Below, piece by piece: positions 9,865 to 19,046 of a stretch of DNA of 64,000 nt. The stretch lies in the NCBI RefSeq assembly GCF_031846345.1, contig NZ_JAVRHX010000001.1, positions 1,426,001 to 1,490,000 on the forward strand. The letters are read 5' to 3'. Below the pieces are notes generated by a model. It was not told where the DNA came from, did no database searches, and saw only the letters and a list, made by a program, of their open reading frames with translations. The first letter of the stretch is position 1. Every line of letters starts with the position of its first letter. The position numbers and the translations under genes were made by a program. The DNA is from Glaciecola petra (lineage in GTDB: Bacteria; Pseudomonadota; Gammaproteobacteria; Enterobacterales; Alteromonadaceae).

Positions 9865-10252
9865 ATGTGTGTCTCATATAGTTGTCAAAATTGACCGGTC
9901 TCAGCAGCAAAGCCTTTAATAGTTGTTTTTGTTGTAATTAAAGATACAAAGTCTTAATCACATAAAACGCCTTACTGCCACTTCCCATAGATGTTACATT
10001 TTTGAAAATTTATTAACATATGCCTGCATACGTATTCATACAAAATTGCAACAATTGATTTACAATTTAGCGCTTTTTTCTCAATAAATACGATAAATAT
10101 AAGCAAACTTTTTCTTGTTTGTGCTTCTGCTAAGTACTTTTGAAGTACACGTAAATTAAGGTGTATAACTTTACCAATTAACTAAAAACCTAGAGTTTTT
10201 ATTTATTGAGCGCTACTATGGTTGCACTCGATTAAGGTTAAAAAGAATATTT
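9865..10252. other. Divergent intergenic region between TonB receptor and mscS-like gene
   Basis: This 388-bp AT-rich gap must hold promoters for both flanking genes. Two inverted repeats stand out: GTCAA-N2-TTGAC at 9884-9895, close to the receptor start codon, and TGCATACGTATTCA at 10025-10038. I see no ORF of note, no RNA gene and no clear terminator. Confidence 0.6.
10025..10038. promoter_or_regulatory. Candidate LacI-family-type operator upstream of the TonB receptor
   Basis: TGCATACGTATTCA is a 14-bp near-perfect palindrome (one mismatched pair) with a central CG, the shape favoured by LacI-type repressors. It lies about 160 bp upstream of the receptor start. Palindromes of this quality also occur by chance in 64 kb, so the assignment rests mainly on position next to a sugar-uptake gene. 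Confidence 0.3.
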
Positions 10253-11566
10253 ATGGATCCCGCACAGTTAAGTGAAAAGTTTGACTTGTTAATCGCCAAT
10301 ATCACTGTCGCAATTTCTAACCAAATGACCTATATCCAATTAGCTGTCATAGTCTCAAGCTATATATTTGCTTTTTGGGTAGCATTTTTAATTAGAAAAA
10401 ATATTAAAACACTCAATGAAAAGCCTTTTGAGTCATCTCATCCAGCACGAAAACTTGCGTTTATAATCGGTTCAATGATTGCGCCAATTATTGCGATTAT
10501 TTTAATGAAAGCGAGTATTGAAATTGCTCGAACCTATGAAGTTGAATATTGGCTTTTACAAACAGCATTAACGGTAGCGGTTTTATTATTTTTCCATTCG
10601 TTTATTAATGCATTCGTCGCAAGTCCCTTCCCCGCAAATGTCTTTCGTTGGGTAGGCTTACCAATACTGTTTATGCACATGTTGGGTATTTTACCAATAT
10701 TGATTGTTGCTCTAGAATCTATTTCAATCACGCTTGGTAATGTTGAAATATCTGCATATGGAGTTGCTCGTGTTCTTATATTTGGAGGTTTGTTGTTTTG
10801 GTTAGGACGCACTTCTAACACCTTTGGTAAAGCTATTATCAAAAAGCAGTCAGCACTCGACATTCCGACAAAAGAAGTATTTACAAAGTTATTCGAAGTC
10901 ACGCTATTTTGCATTGTTGTATTGCTTTTACTGAACATAATGGGTATTAACCTGACCACTCTTGCTGTATTTGGTGGTGCTGTCGGTGTTGGAATTGGCC
11001 TAGGTTTACAATCTATCGCTTCTAATTTTATCTCCGGTATTATTATTTTATTAGACCGTTCACTAACTGTTGGTGATTATGTTGAAATAGACGGTGGGCA
11101 AAGTGGCTTTGTGCGCGAATTCAGAATGCGCTATACCGTGCTAGAAACCTACGACGGTAAAGATATCCTTGTACCAAACGAAAAATTCATCTCAGACCTC
11201 TTAGTTAACTGGTCTCACAAAGATCCTAAACAACGCTATCGCGTCGATTTTACTGTGGCATATTCAACAGACATACGCCCGATGGTAGAACTTATCAAGG
11301 CGGCAGTTGCAACTCACCCGCAAGTGTTAAGCGGAGACGACTTACCTTTTGAGGAGCGACCTGATTGTGAAATAGACAGCTTCGGCGATTCAGGCGTTAA
11401 TATGTTTGTCGAATTTTGGATGTTTGGCATAGATGACGGCAAAAACCGTGTAGGTGGCGACCTTCTTTTAATTATTTTTGAAACGCTGAAAGAACATAAT
11501 ATTGAAATACCCTTCCCGCAGCGTGAAGTGCGTGTTTTAAACCCAGAAGAAGTGAAAGGCAGATAG
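10253..11566 (+). CDS. MscS-family small-conductance mechanosensitive channel
   Basis: This is a 437-residue inner-membrane channel that would release solutes on hypo-osmotic shock. The N-terminal half has about five hydrophobic segments. The pore-lining helix has the Gly/Ala-rich pattern AVFGGAVGVGIGLGLQ, followed by the family block SNFISGIIILLDRSLTVGDYVE and the cytoplasmic beta domain (VREFRMRYTVLET, VPNEKFISD). The length exceeds E. coli MscS (286) because of extra N-terminal membrane helices, so it belongs to the longer MscS-like group. The start at 10253 fits a leader with modest purine enrichment. It is followed 54 bp later by a DUF4345 gene on the same strand, which may be co-transcribed. 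Confidence 0.92.
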   Translation: MDPAQLSEKFDLLIANITVAISNQMTYIQLAVIVSSYIFAFWVAFLIRKNIKTLNEKPFESSHPARKLAFIIGSMIAPIIAIILMKASIEIARTYEVEYWLLQTALTVAVLLFFHSFINAFVASPFPANVFRWVGLPILFMHMLGILPILIVALESISITLGNVEISAYGVARVLIFGGLLFWLGRTSNTFGKAIIKKQSALDIPTKEVFTKLFEVTLFCIVVLLLLNIMGINLTTLAVFGGAVGVGIGLGLQSIASNFISGIIILLDRSLTVGDYVEIDGGQSGFVREFRMRYTVLETYDGKDILVPNEKFISDLLVNWSHKDPKQRYRVDFTVAYSTDIRPMVELIKAAVATHPQVLSGDDLPFEERPDCEIDSFGDSGVNMFVEFWMFGIDDGKNRVGGDLLLIIFETLKEHNIEIPFPQREVRVLNPEEVKGR

Positions 11567-11620
11567 TTTTTGTAAATATGGTTATCTATATAAAGTTAGT
11601 AAAAGTGGAAATAATCGTAT

Positions 11621-12034
11621 ATGAAAGATTTTAGTCGGTACATGACCGTGGGAAAATTAGTGGTATTCGTCGGAGCTGCTTTTTTCCTGATTTATGGACT
11701 AGCGTTTACGCTCATACCCATTGAAATGTCTAGCTTTGTGACGGATACCTCTCCAACTAGTTCATCGGGCATTATCGATATGCGAGCAACATACGGTGGA
11801 ATGTCGATTGCAATAGGGTTGATACTTGTTTTCCTAGCTAAAAAAGATTCTACAGTTCATGTCGCAATGGGAATGCTTTTATGGTTAATGCTTGGAATGG
11901 CATTTACTCGAGTTTTAGGAATGCTAATAGATGGTAATCCAAATACGATTATGTACATTTATTTAGGCTTGGAGCTAGTGCTAGCTTTTATCTGCGGTTT
12001 TTGGCTTTCTAAGGGTCAACTTGGTGTTGATTAA
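11621..12034 (+). CDS. DUF4345-family small membrane protein
   Basis: This is a 137-residue protein with four hydrophobic segments. The conserved-looking block I-D-M-R-A-T-Y-G-G-M in the second segment is typical of DUF4345 proteins, whose function is unknown. It lies 54 bp downstream of the mechanosensitive channel gene and ends at a bidirectional terminator, so the two probably form one transcript. No catalytic residues can be recognised. Confidence 0.75.
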   Translation: MKDFSRYMTVGKLVVFVGAAFFLIYGLAFTLIPIEMSSFVTDTSPTSSSGIIDMRATYGGMSIAIGLILVFLAKKDSTVHVAMGMLLWLMLGMAFTRVLGMLIDGNPNTIMYIYLGLELVLAFICGFWLSKGQLGVD

Positions 12035-12046
12035 CTGTTAAACAAT

Positions 12047-12074
12047 AAAAAACCCATCTTTCGATGGGCTTTTT
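12047..12074. terminator. Bidirectional terminator between DUF4345 gene and sucD
   Basis: The CCCATC/GATGGG arms close a TTTC loop and are flanked by an A-run on one side and CTTTTT on the other. The hairpin therefore serves the convergent DUF4345 gene (+) and the suc operon (-). Confidence 0.9.
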
Positions 12075-12099
12075 CGAATAACTAAAAGTTATAGGGAAT

Positions 12100-12972
12100 T
12101 TACCAACCGGTAATTTCGCGTAAACCTTTACCAATGTCAGCTAGTGAGCGAACAGTTTTTACACCGGCTGCTTCAAGTGCTTTGAATTTTTCATCAGCGG
12201 TACCTTTACCACCTGCGATAATCGCACCGGCGTGTCCCATGCGCTTACCTGCAGGTGCGGTAACACCAGCAATGTAAGATACAACAGGTTTGGTTACATT
12301 GTCTTTAATAAATGCGGCTGCTTCTTCTTCAGCATTTCCGCCAATTTCACCAATCATCACAATGGCTTCTGTTGCAGGATCTTTTTCAAATAACGCTAGA
12401 ACGTCAATGAAGTTGCTACCCGGAATAGGATCGCCACCAATACCAACACAGGTAGATTGACCAAAGCCTTCATCGGTAGTTTGCTTCACCGCTTCATAAG
12501 TCAAAGTGCCAGAACGAGATACAATACCTACTTTACCTGCTTTATGAATGTGACCAGGCATAATACCAATTTTACATTCACCTGGTGTAATAACACCTGG
12601 GCAGTTAGGACCAATCATCGTGACATCTTTGCTGGAGATATATTCTTTCACATAAAGCATATCGATAGTGGGTATACCTTCGGTAATACACACTATGATT
12701 TTAATACCAGCATCAGCTGCTTCTATAATAGAATCTTTACAGAATGGAGCTGGTACATAAATGACAGAGGCTGTTGCACCGGTTGCAGCTACTGCGTCTT
12801 TCACAGTATTAAACACAGGAAGACCCAAATGCTCTGTTCCGCCTTTGCCAGGTGTTACACCACCTACCATTTGCGTGCCATAATCTATCGCTTGTTCAGA
12901 ATGGAAAGTACCTTGACCACCTGTAAAACCTTGACAGATAACCTTGGTGTCTTTATCGATTAAAATACTCAT
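12100..12972 (-). CDS. sucD: Succinyl-CoA synthetase alpha subunit (ADP-forming)
   Basis: This subunit carries the phospho-histidine of succinyl-CoA synthetase, which converts succinyl-CoA to succinate with ATP/GTP formation in the TCA cycle. The 290-residue length matches the family (E. coli 289). The CoA-binding fold is at the N-terminus (QGFTGGQG, HLGLPVFNTV), IGPNCPGVI lies mid-protein, and the phosphorylated histidine is in GKRMGHAGAI near residue 246. Its ATG overlaps the sucC stop by 4 bp, so translation is coupled and the subunits are made in equal amounts. It is the last gene of the suc operon, followed by a terminator. Confidence 0.98.
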   Translation of the reverse strand: MSILIDKDTKVICQGFTGGQGTFHSEQAIDYGTQMVGGVTPGKGGTEHLGLPVFNTVKDAVAATGATASVIYVPAPFCKDSIIEAADAGIKIIVCITEGIPTIDMLYVKEYISSKDVTMIGPNCPGVITPGECKIGIMPGHIHKAGKVGIVSRSGTLTYEAVKQTTDEGFGQSTCVGIGGDPIPGSNFIDVLALFEKDPATEAIVMIGEIGGNAEEEAAAFIKDNVTKPVVSYIAGVTAPAGKRMGHAGAIIAGGKGTADEKFKALEAAGVKTVRSLADIGKGLREITGW

Positions 12973-14138
12973 GCTGCACCTCCTGCCGCATCTACCACTT
13001 TTTGAGCAGCATCCGACAAGCTAGCTGCCGCAATAATATTTAGTGTACATTCTTCTAGTTTTTGACGGCCTAATTCAGCATTATTACCTTCAAGTCTAAC
13101 CACTACTGGTACGTTTACACCGACTTCTTCAACTGCACCGATGATACCTTCAGCAATCATGTCACAACGGACTATACCGCCAAAAATATTAACCAATACT
13201 GCCTTTACGTTACTGTCTGACAAAATTATTTTGAATGCTTCGGTAACACGTTCTTTTGTAGCACCGCCGCCCACGTCAAGGAAGTTAGCTGGGTTACCAC
13301 CGTGCAGCTTAACAATATCCATCGTTCCCATTGCAAGACCAGCACCGTTAACCATACAACCAATATTGCCGTCTAAGGCGACATAGTTTAGTTCCCACTG
13401 GGCTGCTTGTGCTTCGCGCGCATCTTCTTGAGATGGATCGTGCATTTCACGAACTTTAGGCTGGCGATACAAAGCGTTGCTATCTATAGCCACTTTTGCG
13501 TCTAAGCAATGCATGTTGCCATCAGCCTTTATTACCAATGGATTGATTTCAATAAGCGCAACATCTAGGTCTTCAAACATTTTAGCAAGGCCAAGAAATA
13601 TTTGCGTAAACTGTTTTACTTGAACACCTTTTAAACCAAGTGCAAATGCAATCTCACGCGCTTGGAAAGGTTGAGCACCTGTTAATGGGTCAATTTCAGC
13701 TTTAAGAATTTTCTCTGGGGTTTCTTCAGCTACCTTTTCAATTTCAACGCCGCCTTCTGTAGACGCCATAAAAACAATTTTTCTAGAAGAACGATCAACA
13801 ACTGCACCTAAATACAGTTCTTGGTCAATATCGGTACAAGACTCTACCAATATGCGGCTTACTGGCTGTCCGTTTTCGTCTGTTTGGTAAGTAATTAAGT
13901 TTTTACCAAGCCAATTTTGTGCAAAGGCTCTAATTTCATCTTTAGTTTTGACAAGCTTAACGCCGCCTGCTTTACCGCGTCCACCTGCGTGCACTTGGCA
14001 TTTTACTACCCACTCGCTACCGCCAATTGTGTCGGCTGCTTCTACAGCGGCTTGTGGGGTATCAGCAGCATATCCTTCAGATACAGGCAAGCCGTATTCT
14101 CTGAATAACTGTTTACCCTGATATTCATGCAAATTCAT
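12969..14138 (-). CDS. sucC: Succinyl-CoA synthetase beta subunit
   Basis: This 389-residue ATP-grasp subunit binds nucleotide and succinate and pairs with SucD. The N-terminus MNLHEYQGKQLF, the ATP-grasp block KCQVHAGGRGKAGGVK, and the C-terminal GIVRCDMIAEGI with RLEGNNAE are diagnostic. The length agrees with E. coli SucC (388). A 227-bp gap separates it from sucB upstream, which is wider than the other gaps in the operon and contains a hairpin, so a secondary promoter or processing site there is possible. A GGAT Shine-Dalgarno-like stretch precedes the ATG. Confidence 0.98.
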   Translation of the reverse strand: MNLHEYQGKQLFREYGLPVSEGYAADTPQAAVEAADTIGGSEWVVKCQVHAGGRGKAGGVKLVKTKDEIRAFAQNWLGKNLITYQTDENGQPVSRILVESCTDIDQELYLGAVVDRSSRKIVFMASTEGGVEIEKVAEETPEKILKAEIDPLTGAQPFQAREIAFALGLKGVQVKQFTQIFLGLAKMFEDLDVALIEINPLVIKADGNMHCLDAKVAIDSNALYRQPKVREMHDPSQEDAREAQAAQWELNYVALDGNIGCMVNGAGLAMGTMDIVKLHGGNPANFLDVGGGATKERVTEAFKIILSDSNVKAVLVNIFGGIVRCDMIAEGIIGAVEEVGVNVPVVVRLEGNNAELGRQKLEECTLNIIAAASLSDAAQKVVDAAGGAA

Positions 14139-14260
14139 GGTTATTTTATCCGATATTGTTGAATGAAGGGCTGAATGTTTAGCTCAATAAAGTGACTTTA
14201 TACTCTGTCACTAAAGCAAATTTTGCGTAAACTTAGTACTTTATGCCCGGTTAAAACAGC

Positions 14261-14284
14261 GCCGAATTCTATCATGAATCCGGC
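14261..14284 (-). other. Hairpin in the sucB-sucC intergenic gap
   Basis: GCCGAATTC and GAATCCGGC form a nearly perfect 9-bp stem around a 6-nt loop. No U-run follows on the minus strand, so it is not a classical terminator. It could stabilise or process the transcript between sucB and sucC. Confidence 0.4.
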
Positions 14285-14365
14285 GATAAAGCAGATAATA
14301 CCTCAGGCATTACCCTAATAATCACTTTCCTACTAAAGTATCAATTTAAGGAAAGCAATTTAATA

Positions 14366-15862
14366 CTAAACGTCTAATATTAGACGTGTTGGATCTTCTA
14401 ACATTTCTTTCACTGTTACTAAAAACCCAACAGACTCCTTACCATCTATTATTCTGTGATCGTAAGACAAGGCTAAGTACATCATAGGCAGTATTTCAAC
14501 TTTCCCATTAACTGCCATAGGGCGATCTTGGATCTTATGCATACCCAAAATAGCACTTTGTGGTGGATTAATAATTGGCGTTGACATTAACGAACCAAAC
14601 ACACCACCGTTGGTGATAGTGAAATTACCACCTTGCAACTCATCTAAAGACAATTTGCCGTCTCTTCCTTTTAATGCTAATGCTTTGATACCTTTCTCGA
14701 CACCAGCCATACCTAACATGTCGGTATCTTTAAGCACTGGTGTAACCAAGCCTCTTGGTGTTGAAACGGCAATCGAAATATCAAAGTAGTTATGATAAAC
14801 AATATCATCACCATCTAACGACGCATTTACTTCAGGGAAGCGTTTAAGGGCTTCAGTTACCGCTTTGACATAAAAGGACATAAAACCTAAGCGAATGCCG
14901 TGACGTTTTTCAAAACCTTCTTGATATTGCTTACGCAAATCCATAATTGGTTTCATGTTAACTTCGTTAAATGTAGTCAACATAGCCGTTGAGTTTTTCG
15001 CTTCAAGTAAGCGGTTGGCTATTGTTTTACGCAGGCGTGTCATTGGTACACGTTTTTCAGTGCGGGTTCCTGAGGCAACTGAAGGTTCTTCTTCGCTAGC
15101 AGCAACTGGTGCAGCTTTAGCAGGTGCTTTAGAAGCGCCTTTAATATGATTTTCAACATCGTCTTTAGTGATACGACCACCCTTTCCAGTGCCTTTAACA
15201 CTGTTTGGATCTATGTCTTTTTCTGCCAACAAGCGTCTCACCGACGGGCTCAACGCATCTGCGTCTGCGCTTGCTTCGCTTGGGCTATCATTCGCTGGCG
15301 CAGAAGCTGCACTCGCTGAAGCAGCACCTGCAACAAACTTAGCTATCACTTCTTCCGCAACAACCGTTGTGCCTTCTGCTGCGATGATTTCGCTTAATGC
15401 ACCATCAGCCGGCGCTACTACTTCTAATACGACTTTGTCGGTTTCGATATCAACCAAGTTTTGGTCTCGAGTTACCGATTCACCGGCCTGAACATGCCAA
15501 GTAGCGATAGTTGCATCGGCTACTGATTCGGGTAACACAGGCACTGCAATATCTGAAGCCTCACCGCCCGGAACATCGGCTTCGGTGGCTGGAGCAGGGG
15601 CACTTGCACCGGCTTTGGCTGCAGCACCCTCTTCAACTTTAGCAATAACCTGCTCACCAAGAACAGTGTCGCCTTCAGTTGAAATAATTTCACTTAATAC
15701 GCCATCAGCTGGAGACACTACCTCCAAAACAACCTTATCAGTTTCAATGTCAACTAAGTTTTGATCGCGAGTTACAGATTCACCAGCTTTTACATGCCAA
15801 GTAGCAATAGTTGCATCGGCAACAGATTCTGGTAATACCGGCACTTTTATTTCATGAGCCAT
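14366..15862 (-). CDS. sucB: 2-oxoglutarate dehydrogenase E2, dihydrolipoyl succinyltransferase, with two lipoyl domains
   Basis: This is the E2 core of the 2-oxoglutarate dehydrogenase complex, passing the succinyl group from E1 to CoA. At 498 residues it exceeds E. coli SucB (405) by about one lipoyl domain. Two lipoyl domains lie in tandem with a 100-residue period (~5-78 and ~105-178), each with ETDKVVLEV, so the lipoylated lysines should be K43 and K143. Ala/Pro/Glu-rich linkers follow each. The E1/E3-binding domain (~205-245; SPSVRRLLAEKDID) leads to the catalytic domain with DHRIIDG near the end. The two lipoyl copies are nearly identical in protein yet differ at many synonymous positions. 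The start has an AAGGAACC Shine-Dalgarno; sucA ends 10 bp upstream. Confidence 0.97.
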   Translation of the reverse strand: MAHEIKVPVLPESVADATIATWHVKAGESVTRDQNLVDIETDKVVLEVVSPADGVLSEIISTEGDTVLGEQVIAKVEEGAAAKAGASAPAPATEADVPGGEASDIAVPVLPESVADATIATWHVQAGESVTRDQNLVDIETDKVVLEVVAPADGALSEIIAAEGTTVVAEEVIAKFVAGAASASAASAPANDSPSEASADADALSPSVRRLLAEKDIDPNSVKGTGKGGRITKDDVENHIKGASKAPAKAAPVAASEEEPSVASGTRTEKRVPMTRLRKTIANRLLEAKNSTAMLTTFNEVNMKPIMDLRKQYQEGFEKRHGIRLGFMSFYVKAVTEALKRFPEVNASLDGDDIVYHNYFDISIAVSTPRGLVTPVLKDTDMLGMAGVEKGIKALALKGRDGKLSLDELQGGNFTITNGGVFGSLMSTPIINPPQSAILGMHKIQDRPMAVNGKVEILPMMYLALSYDHRIIDGKESVGFLVTVKEMLEDPTRLILDV

Positions 15863-15872
15863 TTCAGGTTCC

Positions 15873-18698
15873 TTATTTAATTGTTAGTGCGTCTTCAACC
15901 AGTGCTTTTTGTTGCTGGTTGTGAACTGATAGATACCCAACCGCAGGTGAAGCTGAAGCTGACCTGCCGGCGTAAGTGAGTTTTGCATCTTTTGGTATAG
16001 ACTGATTAAAATGATGCTGGCTGCAATACCATGCACCTTGGTTTTGTGGTTCTTCTTGACACCATACCCAGTCTTTAACATGTGCATACTGCTCAACAAT
16101 TTCGTCCATTTCTTTTTGCGGAAATGGATAAAGCTGTTCAATTCGCACAATGGCAATGTTGTTTAATTCGTTTTTCCGTCTTTGTTCCAACAAATCAAAG
16201 TAAACTTTGCCTGAACACATAATGACACGTTCTACTTTTTCTGACGGAATGTCATCTATCTCACCAATGACATTATGGAAAACCCCATTTGCAAGTTCAT
16301 CAATACTAGATACGGCAAGTGGATGACGTAACAGTGATTTTGGCGACATTACTATAAGCGGACTGCGCATTGGTCTGACCGCCTGACGACGAAGCATATT
16401 ATACACTTGTGCTGGCGTAGTCGGCACGCATACTTGCCAGTTGTGGTCAGCGCACAACTGCAAAAAGCGTTCTAATCTTGCAGAGCTATGTTCTGGCCCT
16501 TGTCCCTCATAACCGTGTGGTAGTAAAACGGTAAGACCACATAGACGCCCCCATTTGGCCTCACCCGAGGACAAAAATTGGTCAAAAACGACTTGAGCAC
16601 CATTAGCAAAATCACCAAACTGCGCTTCCCATATAGTTAAGGTTGCGGGTTCAGCTGTGGCATAACCGTATTCGAAGGCCATAACGGCTTCCTCAGATAA
16701 TACTGAGTCGTATATCTCAATAGCACCTTGTTTATCATGCAAATGCTGCAGCGGCATATAAGCTACTGCATCGGTTTGACCGTGCAATACGGCATGACGA
16801 TGGAAAAACGTACCACGTCCCGAATCTTGACCGGTCATTCTAATATCAGTGCCATCGTCTAAAATAGTCGCATATGCTAAGTTTTCGGCCATGCCCCAAT
16901 CCAGAGGTTTTTCGCCATTGATCATGGCAACTCGGTCACCATACAATTTATTGACTCGCGATTGCAGCTTGTGGCCTTCAGGGAATGAAGTGATTGATTT
17001 ACCTAAATCGACCAACTTTTCTTTTTTCACACTGCCATCGTAAGCAACATCCCAATCATGTCCAATATATGGACTCCAATCAACAGAATGCTCTGTCATT
17101 GGTCTCCATTCTTCAACGACACAAGCGCCATGATCTAGGGCGTTTCTGTAGTCAGCAACTAGTTTATCTATTTCGTGTTTTTCTATTACACCTTCCACTA
17201 ATAATTGATCGGCATAAACTTGTCTAGGAACCGGATGCTTTTTAATCTTTTGATACATTAATGGTTGCGTTGCGTTTGGTTCGTCAGCCTCGTTGTGACC
17301 ATGACGACGATAACAAACTAAATCAATAACAACATCTCGTTTAAATTTGTTGCGATATTCAAGCGCGATTTTTGTCACAAAGGCCACTGCTTCTGGATCA
17401 TCTGCGTTAACATGGAATATAGGTGCCTGCACCATCTTCGCGATATCAGTACAGTATTGTGTTGAACGAGTGTCTTCAGTATTAGATGTTGTAAAGCCCA
17501 CTTGGTTATTGATGACGATCCGCACTGTGCCACCAACCGAAAATCCTCTCGTTTGCGACATGTTAAACGTTTCTTGCACAACACCTTGCCCTGCAATTGC
17601 AGAATCGCCGTGTATAGTAATTGGCAACACCGCTGAACCATCGGTGCATGCGCGACGCTGGAGCCGGGCCCTAACTGACCCCATAACAACTGGATTAACA
17701 ATTTCTAAATGAGATGGATTAAACGCTAAGGCTAAATGCACGTTTCCGCCAGGCGTTATAAAGTCTGAAGAAAAACCCGCATGATATTTTACGTCACCTG
17801 CACCAAGTGAGTCGTCATGCTTGCCCGCAAATTCGTCAAATAGTACTGATGGATTTTTACCTAATACATTAACAAGAACATTTAATCGGCCGCGGTGAGC
17901 CATGCCAAGCACCACTTCTTTTGCCCCAGCAGCACCCGCTTCGGTAATTAAGCCTTTAAGCATAGGCACAAGTGCATCGCCACCTTCTAGGCTAAAACGT
18001 TTTGCACCGGTGAATTTTGCACCTAAATATTTTTCCATTCCATCGGCGGCAATCAGCCCTTTTAGAATTTTTATTTTTGCTTCTCGGTCGATGGTGGGTT
18101 TTGCCTCTACTGACTCAAGACGCTGCTGTATCCAACGTTTTTGTTCTGTGTCGGTAATGTGCATATACTCAGAACCAACAGAACCGCAATAAGTGCGATT
18201 AAGTGACTTAAACAAATCACCCAAAGCCATTTTGTCTTTACCAACGGCATATGAGCCCAGACTAAACACTTTCTGAAAATCATTTTCGGATAGGTTGTGA
18301 TGTGATAGTTCTAAATCTCTTACACGCTCTTGCTTCCATAAACCTAATGGGTCTAAATCGGCGTGTTGATGACCTCTAAATCTATAGGCATTTATTAGTT
18401 GTAGTACTTTGACTTGTTTTTCATCACCTGGCACAGAATCTGATGATGTTGAGCTGCTGCCCATGCGCGCTGCCGGGCCCAATGCCGCCATCTTCTTAAA
18501 CTCTTCCCGAATGGAAGTATGGTTGCTCTCAACCTCAACACCTTCTACTTTTGGCAGTGCATCAAACACTGATTTCCAATTTTCGGGTACTTCTAAGGGG
18601 TTTTCTAAATATGTTTCGTATAGTTCTTCGACATAAGCGGCGTTCGCTCCTGCCATATGTGAAGAGTCCCACCATGCTTGCATCACGCTCTTTTGCAT
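15873..18698 (-). CDS. sucA: 2-oxoglutarate dehydrogenase E1 component
   Basis: This thiamine-diphosphate enzyme decarboxylates 2-oxoglutarate and succinylates the E2 lipoyl group. The 941-residue length matches the family (E. coli 933). The N-terminal E2-interacting segment (AWWDSSHMAGANAAYVEELY), GMAHRGRLNVL, the ThDP-binding part GDSAIAGQGVVQETFNMS followed by NNQVGFTT, and the C-terminal transketolase-like region are all present. An AAGG Shine-Dalgarno lies 7 nt before the ATG. The gene starts the sucABCD unit. A terminator after sdhB and 369 bp of upstream sequence suggest that suc has its own promoter, although read-through from sdh is common in relatives. Confidence 0.98.
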   Translation of the reverse strand: MQKSVMQAWWDSSHMAGANAAYVEELYETYLENPLEVPENWKSVFDALPKVEGVEVESNHTSIREEFKKMAALGPAARMGSSSTSSDSVPGDEKQVKVLQLINAYRFRGHQHADLDPLGLWKQERVRDLELSHHNLSENDFQKVFSLGSYAVGKDKMALGDLFKSLNRTYCGSVGSEYMHITDTEQKRWIQQRLESVEAKPTIDREAKIKILKGLIAADGMEKYLGAKFTGAKRFSLEGGDALVPMLKGLITEAGAAGAKEVVLGMAHRGRLNVLVNVLGKNPSVLFDEFAGKHDDSLGAGDVKYHAGFSSDFITPGGNVHLALAFNPSHLEIVNPVVMGSVRARLQRRACTDGSAVLPITIHGDSAIAGQGVVQETFNMSQTRGFSVGGTVRIVINNQVGFTTSNTEDTRSTQYCTDIAKMVQAPIFHVNADDPEAVAFVTKIALEYRNKFKRDVVIDLVCYRRHGHNEADEPNATQPLMYQKIKKHPVPRQVYADQLLVEGVIEKHEIDKLVADYRNALDHGACVVEEWRPMTEHSVDWSPYIGHDWDVAYDGSVKKEKLVDLGKSITSFPEGHKLQSRVNKLYGDRVAMINGEKPLDWGMAENLAYATILDDGTDIRMTGQDSGRGTFFHRHAVLHGQTDAVAYMPLQHLHDKQGAIEIYDSVLSEEAVMAFEYGYATAEPATLTIWEAQFGDFANGAQVVFDQFLSSGEAKWGRLCGLTVLLPHGYEGQGPEHSSARLERFLQLCADHNWQVCVPTTPAQVYNMLRRQAVRPMRSPLIVMSPKSLLRHPLAVSSIDELANGVFHNVIGEIDDIPSEKVERVIMCSGKVYFDLLEQRRKNELNNIAIVRIEQLYPFPQKEMDEIVEQYAHVKDWVWCQEEPQNQGAWYCSQHHFNQSIPKDAKLTYAGRSASASPAVGYLSVHNQQQKALVEDALTIK

Positions 18699-18936
18699 CT
18701 TTAAGCCTTGATTCGAGTTTATGTGTATATTGTATTCTAAGTAGTTTTTAAATTAAATCTTATATAACCAATGTATTACATCTTTTTTTAAAAAAATGCC
18801 TTTTTAATCTAAATATTGAGCAATTTGCCCCAAAAAAGAAAAAATTAGTCCTCTTTTCGCGATCTTAAAATATCTATCGCTATCAGAAACTAAATGCGTT
18901 GATTAAAAAATTGTCATTAATATTGAGCACTCTACT

Positions 18937-18964
18937 CATGCATTTTCAATCATGCATTTTCAAT
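18937..18964. repeat. Two tandem copies of a 14-bp repeat upstream of sucA
   Basis: CATGCATTTTCAAT occurs twice head to tail without a gap. It lies about 240 bp upstream of the sucA start. It could be a slippage product or a pair of protein-binding sites. Confidence 0.8.
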
Positions 18965-19018
18965 GCCAAAAAATTCATTGACCATTTCTTAAAGCGCTCT
19001 TACCAAAACAACACAAAC

Positions 19019-19046
19019 AAAAAAGCTACCGATATAGGGTAGCTTT
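19019..19046 (-). terminator. Terminator after sdhB
   Basis: The arms AAAGCTACC (19022-19030) and GGTAGCTTT (19038-19046) flank a 7-nt loop. On the minus strand the hairpin is followed by TTTTTTG. It lies just beyond the sdhB stop and separates the sdh and suc units. Confidence 0.85.

Noticed and set aside
10534..10959. 141-codon minus-strand frame opposite the MscS-like gene
   Set aside because: Antisense to a clear channel gene, with no start signal or recognisable domain.
12457..12963. 168-codon frame on the plus strand inside sucD
   Set aside because: It lies wholly antisense to a certain gene, is rich in Cys/Tyr/His/Thr as expected of a shadow frame, and has no RBS or homology.
17347..17712. 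121-codon plus-strand frame inside sucA
   Set aside because: Antisense shadow of a conserved enzyme; composition is unlike a real protein.
18937..18964. Tandem 14-bp repeat as the start of a CRISPR array
   Set aside because: There are only two copies, no spacer between them, and no cas genes.
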